Shown here: positions 1 to 9,352 of the stretch, one piece after another
Layout: each line of letters begins with the position of its first letter
Numbering within the stretch: the stretch's first letter is position 1
NCBI GenBank assembly: GCA_012934845.2
Contig: WNNJ02002289.1
Coordinates: 92,158 to 156,157, forward strand
Source of the DNA: Pomphorhynchus laevis
Lineage: Eukaryota; Acanthocephala; Palaeacanthocephala; Echinorhynchida; Pomphorhynchidae
Direction of reading: 5' to 3'
DNA: 64,000 nucleotides
The notes under the pieces: model-generated
What the model was told of the DNA's origin: nothing
Database searches by the model: none
Seen by the model: only the letters and a program-made list of their open reading frames with translations
Made by a program: the position numbers and the translations under genes

Positions 1-4
1 TTAC

Positions 5-1258
5 CTCATTGTTTGTGGATTTTAGTGACATCATCATAATTTCTAAGGTTTTTATTCGTTCAATGATTTCACAGTTTTGAACACTAGCTGTCGTTATAGT
101 CTGATCTAGTTTGTTCAGTAACAACGAAGTTTTCCCGATGTTTTCGGTTGACAGTTGCATTAATTTCCAATAGTTACGAGAGCTTTCATTCAGGGCATTT
201 ATCACATTTCTCGGCTTTCTCATTCGGAAGAATTTTGATTTAGCCGCAAAAAACTTTAAAAGCCGAATGTAACGAACTGCCAACTCAAGCTTATTTGAGC
301 TCCATGTAATATCAAAGTTTGACTCATTTAGATTCAATGAACTACTTATTTCAGGCATTCTACAAAGAATATCAGATTTATTTCTTTTGGCCATTATTAA
401 CCGCCACCATGATTGAATAAGAAATGCAGCGCTTGGTTGTAAACGTATGTATTTTCGCTTTTTACGGTCTTCTCGAATTTTAAGAGCAAATCCGGAACCA
501 ATAATGCCAGAAGGTAGAGCCCATAGAAAAACACCAAAAATGCCCACAGTAGAAATTATAGTTTTACCAATGAAAGTCTGTGGAACACGATCACCATAGC
601 CTATAGTTGTCATAGTGATTAAAGTACAATAAAACGAATCAGCAATACTTGAAAATGAAGAGTTTATTTGATTTCTTTCAGCTAACCACAGAGTGTAAGA
701 TACAATTACTAAAAATACAAAGGCAAAATAAATTATCGTGATAAGTTCCTGCATATGTTCTTGAAATACAGACCACAGTATTCTCCAGGACGTGACATAC
801 CTGTCGAAATGAAATAAACGAGCTAGCTGCAAAAACCGCATACTTCGAATAATAATGAAATTAGGTGGATTTATTTCGTATGTGAATTTGTACGAAATGC
901 ACACGCTGAGTCCGATTATTGCTATCAGGTCTAATATACACAGTGGCTTAAACGCAAATTTTATCCTTCCGGAAACACCAGCATACTTAGAGCTGCATCC
1001 CACGGACCATATGCGACAAATGTATTCAATTAGAAAAATTAAGAAAAGAAGATAATCAATGATGCATATATATGATACAGTCCATGTGGCTAGTTTTGGA
1101 ATTGATACTAACGAATTAAAGATTATCGAAAAAATAGTGATCACCAGAAGCAATATATTATATAGGAAGCAGTATGGTCCACTCGGTTTCTCAAGGAATA
1201 TGTAGACTTTACGCTGTAAATAAGTATTTTGCTGCTTATTCAATGAATTTACGGACAT
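5..1258 (-). CDS. KCNQ: KCNQ (Kv7)-type voltage-gated potassium channel, large exon
   Basis: One frame of 418 codons stays open from an ATG at 1258 to a splice donor (GAG then GTAA) at the window edge, so the gene continues leftwards. The order of parts is a 16-residue N-terminus, a KVYIFLEKP motif just before S1, hydrophobic S1-S3, an S4 reading RSMRFLQLARLFHF, S5, the selectivity filter TTIGYGD, then S6 with ALPSGIIGSGFALK, the KCNQ gating hinge and helix A start. Downstream are an IQ-like helix A (AAFLIQSWWRL), a helix B (VRYIRLLKFFAAKSKF) and a C-terminal helical segment, matching the calmodulin-binding and assembly region of Kv7 channels. Kv7 subunits form plasma-membrane tetramers that carry slow, non-inactivating potassium current. 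The N-terminus is shorter than in most KCNQ proteins, and the frame stays open about 15 codons upstream of the ATG, so a further 5' exon is possible. Having S1 through the C-terminal helices in one exon is unusual, because KCNQ genes are usually split by many introns. Confidence 0.93.
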
Positions 1259-1263
1259 ATTTG

Positions 1264-1559
1264 AAGGTTTCGTACTTTCAAAATTTTCATTTATGTCGAG
1301 TGAAGATCAAAAAATAAAGAAATTACTTTAAAATCAATAGTGGAAAATAAATTAATCTCTTATATATATTCAATTAAAATGATATGAAACACAAGGTGGC
1401 TAAAACTGCGCTTGTTAGTTCTTAATTGATCCGCGTAATAAAGTAATATTTAAAATAAAATATGTAAAGTATATTAAATCAGTTAACTGAGTTTACGTAT
1501 TTTGTACTATAAATAAATTATTTAAATATTGTAGACTTGAATTCATGTCTTTATTTATA
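1264..1559. other. AT-rich intergenic DNA, with a relic of dispersed repeat R
   Basis: There is no coding potential here. About 1480-1530 resembles, on the minus strand, the part of repeat family R that carries the ACGTAGACTCAGTTAG block. The core promoter of the KCNQ gene would be expected in this interval, but I see no motif I can defend. Confidence 0.4.
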
Positions 1560-1751
1560 TTAGTTAATGATGGTTTTATAGACGTGATATGAAAAATGTT
1601 TTCCCTATTATTACAAGCTATCAACATACAGTGTCCTTTTCAAGCAAACATTGAAAAGGACAGTTTGCTTGAAAAGAACATTGTGTGTTGAAAGCTTGTA
1701 ATAATAAGGAAAACCGCTTTCATATCATGTTTATAAACCATCATTAACTAA
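1560..1751. repeat. Fold-back element with about 90-bp inverted arms
   Basis: The left arm (about 1560-1649) and right arm (about 1663-1751) are reverse complements over nearly their whole length with scattered mismatches. Both outer ends read TTAGTTAATGATGGT inward. The inner part repeats a CTTTTCAAGCAAAC motif. This looks like a small palindromic MITE; there is no ORF. Confidence 0.8.
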
Positions 1752-1832
1752 TAAATTTAAAAATGCAAATATCTGATTCTGAAGTTTTTTTGTGATTTAG
1801 ATTTTGTATAAGTTAAAATTTTTATAAAATGA

Positions 1833-3275
1833 TTAATAGATAATATATAATCTTCTTCTTATTCTTCTGCCTTTGTCCCGCTTTGAGGCAGGGTCGGCTA
1901 TGTGAGATTTAGCCCTCCATTTCGCTCTATTTTCGGCATGGTCTGGGTGAAGTCCAGCTGCCTTGAGATCTGTGTGAAGGCCATCTAACCATCGGTGCTT
2001 GGGTCGACCTCTCGGGCGTTTGCCTATGATCTCATACTTTAAGGCGGTCTTTGCAAGGGAATAATTTTCACTCCGCAACACGTGGCCATACCACCGGAGT
2101 CTGGCCCCTTGCATTTTATTTACGATAGGGGCGACGCCGTATCTTCGGAGGATGTCCATATTTCTCACGTGGTCATACCGGGTAATTCCGCTTATCCACC
2201 ACAGCATTTTCGTCTCCATGACCGCAAAGCGTCGTTTCGCTGCCTTGGTAATAGGCAAGCACTCTGTGCTGTACATAGCCACAGGGCGAATGATTGAGCG
2301 GTAGATCTTTGATTTCAGGTGATCCTTGATGCGACGGTCACATAAAACACCTGTCGTCGCTCGCCATTTTGTCCACGCTGAGCTTATTCGTGCATTGACT
2401 TCATAAGTCACGTCGCCGCTTGCCGAGAGTATGGTTCCGAGGTACTTGAACCGGTCCGTACGTCTCAGGTCAAAGCCATTAATATTGATGGTACCACTTT
2501 CATGTGGGTCTGTTGTGAGGTATTCGGTCTTGTCTAGATTAAGTCGTAGTCCGTATTGTGCGAGCCGGTTATTCCATACAGTAGTTGATTCCTCCAGGTC
2601 CTTTTTGTTGTCCGCCGCCAGCCAGACATCGTCAGCGTAAAGAATGGTATATGGAATCGACTTTTGGATATCACGCGTTATAGCGTTCATAACTGTGTTG
2701 AATAATGCCGGTGAGAGAGCACTTCCTTGATGGACCCCCACTGATATTTGAAATGGCTGTGACATTCCAGCTGCGCTTAGAACCCGACTTTCGGTATTCT
2801 CGTAGAGCAGCATCACCCATCGGATTAGATGTTCCGGAACTTGATGCTGACGCAGCGCATACCATATTAATTCATGTGGTACACGATCAAAAGCCTTTTC
2901 CAAATCCAAGAATACAACGTGGAGCGGCTGATTTTTCTCCAAGTGTTTTTCTAGGAGCAGTCGTGCTGCGTGAATAGCGTCAGTGGTTTTCAGCGCCACA
3001 ATTTTTTGGATAGCGCCACAGTTTTTTACGAATCCTGTTTGGTTTACGGTGATATCAACAATGTCACGGATACGCTTATCTAGAATTCGTTCAAATATTT
3101 TCATCGTTTGCGAGAGCAGTCGAATTGGACGGTGACTTGAGCAGTCCGCTGCGTTCCCCTTCTTTTTCCATATTGGTATCGTGGTGCTGCTCTGCCAGTC
3201 ACTCGGTATCCTTTACTCATCAATAATCTTGTTGAAGAAACTGATAGCCAGGGGATTGGGTTCCAGCTTTTGGCT
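1833..3275 (-). pseudogene. RTE-type reverse transcriptase, partial
   Basis: A 423-codon open frame runs from 3104 to 1833. It holds the finger/palm motif VVFLDLEKAFDRVPHELIW, the QGSALSPALFN motif and the catalytic ILYADDVWLAADN. It ends in the RTE C-terminal signature (GVLCDRR...KSKIYRSIIRPVAMY, ARLRWYGHV, GKRPRGRPKHRWLDGL). Upstream, the same frame continues (IPSDWQSSTTIPIWKKK) to about 3275 but carries a TAA at 3213-3215, and the endonuclease domain is missing. The stop codon lies in the target-site duplication. The fragment is not expected to mobilise itself. Confidence 0.9.
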
Positions 3276-3276
3276 T
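1852..3276 (-). mobile_element. 5'-truncated RTE-clade LINE
   Basis: This is an insertion of about 1.4 kb flanked on both sides by the same 15 bases (1837-1851 and 3277-3291, reading TAGATAATATATAAT), a target-site duplication. Only the reverse transcriptase half and the 3' end remain. The element 3' end (left) closes in an AAG-rich simple tail, as RTE elements do. Exact flanks imply a fairly young insertion. Confidence 0.88.
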
Positions 3277-3291
3277 TAGATAATATATAAT

Positions 3292-3841
3292 GATAATATA
3301 TAATAGATAATATATAATGATATTATTATATAATAAAACTATAATTTAATAAACATTTAACATCATATATTGAAGTATACTATAAAATATATTTATGTTA
3401 ATGTATAATATTAATATACTATATTCTTTTTATTTCGTTTTTATTCTTTTAATTTGTTTTATATTCTATTTAATTCATAATATACTATTTTTAGATTGAA
3501 ATACTGCTTTTGCTGAAATTTTGAATCTATTAAGTTTGTTAACTAATTATTTTGAAAAGTTAAATTATTTTTAAAAGGTTGTGTTAATAAATTTATATAT
3601 ATATTCGAATATTTAGCTGAAGAGGTTAAAAAATAGAGCTAAAGCTAAGAAATTGATCCTACTTTAAATTTCGAGAAGATTATAGATACTTTTAAAATCG
3701 ATTTCATAAAATACAATCAAAACAATATAATTTTACATTTTATAAATGTTTACATCTGCTAAACGGTACATAAAAGTTGTTCAACTACATAAGATTGTTA
3801 AAATTGCAAAAAATTATCTCTAAAATGATTATCCTGTAGAT
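3292..3841. other. AT-rich DNA without a gene
   Basis: TAATATATAATGA-like units directly right of the RTE insertion extend its target motif into a short degenerate repeat (about 3277-3325). Beyond that I see nothing recognisable. Confidence 0.5.
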
Positions 3842-3913
3842 CAGGGATGGGCAAGCTGTAACATTTCGGGGTCATATGTTAATCCCGTTATTCCTTGAAA
3901 GGACGAATAAACT

Positions 3914-4002
<89 letters not shown>

Positions 4003-4064
4003 CTTCAAATTCTAGCAGCGGGCCGAGTGAAAATAAGCATCGTGTCGGGGTTTGACTATATGTG
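3842..4064. mobile_element. Candidate hAT-type MITE
   Basis: The segment is bounded by an exact 8-bp direct repeat, CTGTAGAT (3834-3841 and 4065-4072), the duplication length made by hAT transposases. The left end begins CAGGGATGGGCAAGC, close to common hAT termini. The right end read inward (CACATATAGTCAAAC) matches at about 9 of 15 positions. The interior is non-coding and contains an AT microsatellite. Confidence 0.6.
3916..3999. repeat. (AT)n microsatellite, about 84 bp
   Basis: An uninterrupted AT dinucleotide run inside the candidate hAT MITE. Its length is probably polymorphic. Confidence 0.97.
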
Positions 4065-4149
4065 CTGTAGATAGTAGCTTTTAAACTTACTTTATATGCT
4101 AAATATTATTTTAATTAGTGATTGGGTTATGAATATTTCAATATTTCCG

Positions 4150-4280
4150 GAAAGCATATATCTATGGGTTAATATATCTATGTATCTATATCTATACATA
4201 TATCTATATACCATATCTTCATATATAAAGATATATGTCTATATCTTTATCTATAAAGCATATATATCATACTATATCTA
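4150..4280. repeat. Degenerate (ATATCT)-type simple sequence
   Basis: Imperfect runs of ATATCTATA and related units with no fixed period. A short open frame across it is an effect of low complexity. Confidence 0.75.
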
Positions 4281-5139
4281 TGCCATCATAGAATAATTCG
4301 CACTAGAACTGTGTAAAGACAACAACGCATCGTTAGCAATTAGAACAACTTATATCATAGGCTAGTCCAATCATATACTACAGACAAATAAAAAAAAAGA
4401 TTTATTCGAGGCAATGGATAATTTATAAAACCTTTTTATTAATTACTCTTTATGAATAGTGATGCAAATTTGAATTGTGCTCTTTATTTTGTCAAAACAA
4501 TAATATAACAGAAAGCTCTTGATCTTTCAAGAATTTCGTCTTATGCCATTATAACTTCACTATATCATATATGTAATTAGTTTGAAAAATAGGGATATTA
4601 ATACAACGATATTGTTATCAACCTTGAATTTACATTAGGCTAATGGTGAATATCGTGTACTTATAAGATAAAATTTAATGCTCACTGCGCAGGTAAGCGT
4701 TTAAGCGAAAGTTCATTTATCAATAACCTGCCCATAGACTAGTAATTACTTTGAAAATTTACATCGAACTTATTATTTCGACAGCGGGATGGTTAATAAA
4801 TAAGCATGTTCCCCCTACCTATTCGCTAGAATATGCAATTAATGATTGAAAAAGCATAGCATAAAATTTCGACTGAGAAATCTCAATAATGTATTCAATC
4901 TTAATATTCGGTATTTTTTGTATGTCGTCTAATGTCGTATGTTCGACGGGGAACATTGACTTTTACTGAGTTGATAAATCATAATTGAGTTAGTGCAATA
5001 TCGTAAATTTAAATGAAATTGCTGCGGAATCTGGAAACCGTCATATTCTTTTAGCCAATAGACAGGTAAAGTGGTCTCCTAGACCACCAATCTCCTAGAT
5101 GGCTCAATGAAACTATAAAGTTTCCTTAAATTATCAGAT
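4281..5139. other. No gene seen
   Basis: AT-rich sequence without recognisable coding or repeat structure. Confidence 0.5.
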
Positions 5140-5285
5140 TGCGTATACCATGATCAGCATATACCACAAGTACATAATTGGAGATATGATAGTTTTGAAG
5201 GCACACCGGTAATTGAATAGAAAAGACGTGCATTAAGGTCATCTTCGTGGTAAAATCGTTTTATATACGACATAATTTCTTTAAC
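5140..5285 (-). mobile_element. Decayed family A LINE relic
   Basis: A weakly conserved stretch aligns with the RT region of the family A copy just to its right (the part around the YADD and PQGSPLSP motifs), at clearly lower identity. It appears to be an older, separate copy. Confidence 0.6.
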
Positions 5286-5314
5286 TCAAACAACTCTTAG
5301 GCAGCCCGATGTAT

Positions 5315-7336
5315 CTAAGAGATGATATAACAAAAATAATTAAAAATATCCATGATATTTATCAGGATTTTAAAGGGAATTGCTGGTAAAAGGTCTTTTA
5401 ATCTTAAAAAGAAGCGGCTGATGTCAGAAACTACGTCTTTGCACCTGTATCCAGAGAACAGGGCTGTGGTGTCATCAGCATACACCACAAGACGTTGTTC
5501 GCGTTTAAATATTTTAAATAGATTAATGGAGGCAGCAAGATATAAGATAGGAGAAAGAGGTGAACCTTGAGGCACACCCGTAATAGGGTAGAACTGACGC
5601 GCATCAGGGTCGTCTTCATAATAAAACCGCTTGGTGTACAGCAGGATCTCCACCCTGTTCACAATTCTCGCAGGCAACCCGAGGGACCGTAGAGAAGAGA
5701 TCACAAAAGGAATGGAGATACGGTCAAATGCAGCAGAAAAGTCAAGGAAAATAGCCACAACTAGGCGATGGCTATTCTCCCGACAAAACTGTTCCACCTC
5801 ACCTACTGCTGAATGGACCGAGCGACCTTTGACGAACCCATGAAAACCTGGAGGGATCAAATTACGCCTACTTAAATGGTCGCGGATTTTACGCGCAAGC
5901 GCTTTTTCGTAAATAGACACGAGGGAATTTTGAATCGAAATGGGACGCAGGTCTTTAGGACATAAGCAGGATTTTTTCTTAGGAATAAAAACACGCTTAC
6001 TAATATTGATGCCTGCTACATCGGATGGAGAGGCTAAAAGCATTGTGACGGCCACCTCTCTTCTCTGATCAGCTGTCAAAAGCTGACAGACCCGAGAAGA
6101 AAGTGGAACGACGGATTTGGAGGTGCCCGGGAGTGGACCCCAGGAGTTAAGAATATCCGTAACAGATAGATCCCTACTCCTGAAGTTACACCAAGGCGGG
6201 ATTGGTTGAGGTGATTGAGTGGCTCCATAGTTGTGTAGGGTTAGTGACTCCTCCAAAACGTTTTCAAGGCCTACATTCCCTATCCAACCCAATGCTCTAT
6301 CCTTCCAGCAAACAAACTTCTCCTTCTTGAAAATCTTCCATAAAGAAGACTGAGAAGGATTAAGGCGAGCAATACTCGTCCTATCCCTACTCAGCTGGAA
6401 CTTGTATCTTGTGCTCCAGTATTCATTCGAGAGGGCCTGTTTGGCGGAAGCAGAGTGATTAGGGAGGTTCAGTAATTTTGCTAGGACCTTGAGTTTCGTC
6501 GGAGTGGGATTGTATATACGACCTTTATAGGTAGTCGATAGAATCGCGGTAGCTTGCGAAAAGAGGTAGGTATTAAATTTGGTCATACTCTGATTTCCTA
6601 TTCGGGGAAAGAGTCGGATAGCCGCCTGAAAGAAGGCTACTCTGATCGGATCAAAGTGAAACCTCCTTCGAAGCAATGTATCTTCCTCAATTCTCCAACG
6701 AATTAGGTCATGAGAGGTGGACAATTGTTGGCGCGACTGCTCCGTACAGAGAGGTTTAAGCAACCACCTTGAGTGAAGCAGTAAAATGTCGAGGATTGAA
6801 TTTGTTGATGTGCAATGAAAGGTGGGGGACGGTGGTTTGTGAATAAGATAACCGTTCCTAGCTCTGCGAAGTGATGCGTTGATCCAACGACCAGTTCTGT
6901 CGTTGAAGTCTCCAAGTATCATGTCATAGCTGCTATCAATAATACCATCCAGGAGGTCGCGGTTCTTGTGAATCTCCCCTGGCCGGATGTAGACATTGGC
7001 TAGACTGAGACGTTTACCGTTCTTACAGAGTGAAATAACTAAACAAGGCTGGGCTGGACAAGAATAGTTTAGTAAGAGGAAAGACCTTAAGGAGCATTTA
7101 ACTAGGGTTAAAAGACCTTGAGATGAAGAGGAGTGAGGCGGGGTTATGTACGGAGTGTAGTGGGAACAGAAATGCTTTGGGATAAACCGAGTAATGTCCT
7201 GGGGAAGACGGATAGACCGAGTCTTTTGAAGGACTATAACATCTGCATCTCTACCGGATAAAAGTCTAAGGGCAGAAGCACCTCCCGAGTTCCACTGAAG
7301 GACATTCAGTGAAAAAGGCTCACGAGTACTCTGCAT
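5315..7336 (-). CDS. Family A ORF2: APE endonuclease and reverse transcriptase, 3'-truncated
   Basis: This is a 673-codon frame. The N-terminal APE-like endonuclease shows LNVLQWNSGGASALRLLSG, the second motif VLQKTRSI, the YDMILGDFNDR motif and STSHDLIRW in place of the usual SDH motif. The RT follows: KDLRPISIQNSLVSIYEK, VVAIFLDFSAAFDRIS, TGVPQGSPLSPILY and the catalytic RLVVYADDTTALFSG. The second endonuclease motif has K (AAG, 7223-7225) where copies A3 and A4 have E; that glutamate binds the metal ion in APE-family enzymes, so this copy's nickase is probably dead. After RFFLRLKD the protein runs into flanking DNA and stops within about 23 residues, so thumb and C-terminus are lost. Confidence 0.9.
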   Translation of the reverse strand: MQSTREPFSLNVLQWNSGGASALRLLSGRDADVIVLQKTRSIRLPQDITRFIPKHFCSHYTPYITPPHSSSSQGLLTLVKCSLRSFLLLNYSCPAQPCLVISLCKNGKRLSLANVYIRPGEIHKNRDLLDGIIDSSYDMILGDFNDRTGRWINASLRRARNGYLIHKPPSPTFHCTSTNSILDILLLHSRWLLKPLCTEQSRQQLSTSHDLIRWRIEEDTLLRRRFHFDPIRVAFFQAAIRLFPRIGNQSMTKFNTYLFSQATAILSTTYKGRIYNPTPTKLKVLAKLLNLPNHSASAKQALSNEYWSTRYKFQLSRDRTSIARLNPSQSSLWKIFKKEKFVCWKDRALGWIGNVGLENVLEESLTLHNYGATQSPQPIPPWCNFRSRDLSVTDILNSWGPLPGTSKSVVPLSSRVCQLLTADQRREVAVTMLLASPSDVAGINISKRVFIPKKKSCLCPKDLRPISIQNSLVSIYEKALARKIRDHLSRRNLIPPGFHGFVKGRSVHSAVGEVEQFCRENSHRLVVAIFLDFSAAFDRISIPFVISSLRSLGLPARIVNRVEILLYTKRFYYEDDPDARQFYPITGVPQGSPLSPILYLAASINLFKIFKREQRLVVYADDTTALFSGYRCKDVVSDISRFFLRLKDLLPAIPFKILINIMDIFNYFCYIIS

Positions 7337-8612
7337 TGTGATGGATTAGTTGGAAGGGGGATTGCCTACCTAGACAGAGCTAGGTGCAGGAAGGTTACCC
7401 TTCTTGCCACTAGCCTCATCCGGGGTCGGTACTTGCCCCTGGGCAGCATCTTCATTTCCCCTTACTGTTTGCCACTCAGCATTTTACCGATCTTGAGTGG
7501 GGGGACAGTATGGGCCGAAGCCCCCCTCTTCTTTGATTCCGGTAATACTTTAGAAGCCGGAACGGAGGGATTGGGCCCTACCGAACCCAGGGCCATCAGG
7601 ATTAGATTCTGTAGCTTTCTATATGAAACTTCATTTTTCACGTCGATGAGTTTTATAATGTCCGCATCATCCATCCGATGAGAGGATGCTTGTGAAAAGG
7701 AGGCAGGAGTCTTAGATGGCTTCTGAAAACGATTCCTATAATCTTTGAAAATTCCACATTTCCTGCCCCAGGCAGGATGGCACCCCCCGCAGTTAGAACA
7801 GGACGGGGTGGCTACACAACGTACGTCGGACAGTAAGGCGAGGCAATTAGCGGAACCGCATACCCCACAGGTAGGTGTCCCACTGCAGCTGGAGGACCAA
7901 TGCCCCCATTTGTGACACCGACTGCAGTGGGGAAAAGTGAATTCATCACTTTCAATTAACTGAAACCTGAGATTGAGACCCATAAACGGGTTGTAATTTG
8001 ACTTGTCAAGTGTTTCTGCCCTATCTATAGGGGCGGAGCAAAATCCGACGGGGATAGGTACCCCGTCCTTTCCTTTCAATAGTCTAAAATTACTGACCTT
8101 AAAAGATGCGCAGAGATTTTCGAGGTCTCCATCGTCAACCCAACAGGGGAGGTTCGTTACTTTCAAGGTAGATAGGATAGGTTTCTCAGTAAGTTCACCA
8201 AAATTAGACAAATACGATCTGAAAAACCCAGTATACTCCTTTGCCATGTCCGCCGTTGCAAAGGAGATTTTGATTTCGGAATGAAGAAACTTCACGTTAT
8301 TGAATATTATCCTCGAGGGATAATTTGCACAAAAATTCTTTAGAAATTTTTCGAATAGATTATGTCGTTGTAACGGAAGTTTAGGCTTAATAATTATAAG
8401 ATTCTTTTGTTTTGGTATGGGTGGAAGCATCTCCCCATTACCAGAAAAAGTAGAAACGTTACTGCCCATCGTGTTGTGTTGAATTCCATCTAGATGAGCT
8501 TGTTTTAGTCCTTCTTTAACAGGAATTCCGACAAAATTCGTTGAATTGCACATCATATAGTTCTTTTGAAGCTCCGCACTTACTTTTTTCGACATTTTTT
8601 GTTTCGAATGCC
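5390..8612 (-). mobile_element. LINE family A, copy A1 (5' end complete, 3' end missing)
   Basis: Both ORFs are largely open. The 5' UTR appears very short, since ORF1 starts about 20 bp inside the element. The copy stops abruptly at about 5390 in the middle of the RT domain, where the other family A copies continue for another 500-800 bp to a TTTATTATTA tail. LINE insertions are normally truncated at the 5' end, so losing the 3' end implies a later deletion or rearrangement. Confidence 0.85.
7462..8595 (-). CDS. Family A ORF1: zinc-knuckle nucleic-acid-binding protein
   Basis: This intact 377-codon frame from an ATG encodes the Gag-like ORF1 protein of family A. The C-terminal half has a knuckle of the form C-x2-C-x4-H-x4-C (CSRCHKWGHWSSSC), a short CGVC...C unit and a C-x2-C-x3-H-x6-C unit (CSNCGGCHPAWGRKC), then KDYRNR. 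Such triple knuckles are typical of ORF1 proteins in the Jockey/I/R1 groups of LINEs and bind the element RNA in the ribonucleoprotein. The tail is SKKRGASAHTVPPLKIGKM, shared with the other copies. ORF1 ends about 125 bp before ORF2, so the two are separate cistrons on one transcript. Confidence 0.88.
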   Translation of the reverse strand: MSKKVSAELQKNYMMCNSTNFVGIPVKEGLKQAHLDGIQHNTMGSNVSTFSGNGEMLPPIPKQKNLIIIKPKLPLQRHNLFEKFLKNFCANYPSRIIFNNVKFLHSEIKISFATADMAKEYTGFFRSYLSNFGELTEKPILSTLKVTNLPCWVDDGDLENLCASFKVSNFRLLKGKDGVPIPVGFCSAPIDRAETLDKSNYNPFMGLNLRFQLIESDEFTFPHCSRCHKWGHWSSSCSGTPTCGVCGSANCLALLSDVRCVATPSCSNCGGCHPAWGRKCGIFKDYRNRFQKPSKTPASFSQASSHRMDDADIIKLIDVKNEVSYRKLQNLILMALGSVGPNPSVPASKVLPESKKRGASAHTVPPLKIGKMLSGKQ

Positions 8613-8613
8613 C

Positions 8614-8676
8614 GTTGACTTATAAGCGTACAGCTTGTACGCATTCGCCACATTAAATAAATTTGTATTATTATTA
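8614..8676 (+). mobile_element. 3' tail of LINE family B (about 63 bp)
   Basis: Nearly identical to the last part of the long family B copy (16834-16897). It includes the small stem-loop GCGTACAGCTTGTACGC and the TTGTATTATTATTA tail. It abuts the 5' end of family A copy A1 in opposite orientation. It may be an extremely 5'-truncated insertion, or the remainder of a B copy into which A1 inserted. Confidence 0.82.
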
Positions 8677-9167
8677 CCGAGTGAAATGACATTGTTTGAA
8701 CATGAAAGAGAAAATTTGATACTTGTCGAATATACGTCGAGTATTCACTCGAACATGAGCGTATGATTACCGTAACATTGTCTGTTAAATTGTAAAGACA
8801 AATCGCCCAGCTATTTCTCATAGTACCAACAAAAACGTTGTAGCCAACAATACAGAGACTAAGTTATCTACATACCGGCAAATCTCAAAGACTTTATTTA
8901 TAACAGCATGTTCCGGAACATCATCAGAGGTGCAAAGTGTCCAAAGGTTGTACTTAATACAACATTTATTGGATACAAGGAAGCTTCATTCTACGTAGAC
9001 TAGGAGGACAGAAAACGTCTTGTATCTGCTAAACATAAATTGAAAGTACGTCGAAGATCAGATTAAGTTAATTAAGTGCATTTTCGGGTAGTTAGCAAAG
9101 TTTATCAATACACTGTGACCCCTATTGCACACAGAGGAATCGTAGACAAATGAGCTGATGTTTCATC
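8677..9167. other. Unassigned, with a possible Penelope-like end sequence
   Basis: No ORF. On the minus strand about 8881-8945 carries CTGATGATGTTCCGGAACAT followed by GCTGTTATAAATAAAG. This resembles the end region of many Penelope-like elements, where CTGATGA belongs to a hammerhead core. The downstream GAAAC box of a functional hammerhead is not present, so I treat it as a possible relic only. Confidence 0.35.
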
Positions 9168-9352
9168 TGTCCTCATGTCCTTATCCAAAACCTCACCTGC
9201 CAATCCACTGCCTACCACCATACTTAAATCCATATACTCATCGATATCCCCGTTGCTCACCACCTTGTTTAACTCGTCCATCGTTCGGCCCTTCCTTAAG
9301 AAACAATAACTCGACCCCTCACTTCCTTCAAGCTATCGCCCCCTTTTCACTC
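9168..9352 (+). mobile_element. LINE family B fragment
   Basis: Aligns with the RT-proximal part of the long family B copy (about 15310-15500), with substitutions and one internal loss of about 50 bp. It is joined tail-to-tail with the next fragment. Confidence 0.75.

Noticed and set aside
2082-2977. Plus-strand frames opposite the RTE element
   Set aside because: Shadows of the minus-strand RT; no protein features.
4096-4296. 66-codon frame in the ATATCT-rich region
   Set aside because: Encoded by simple sequence; I/Y repeats only.
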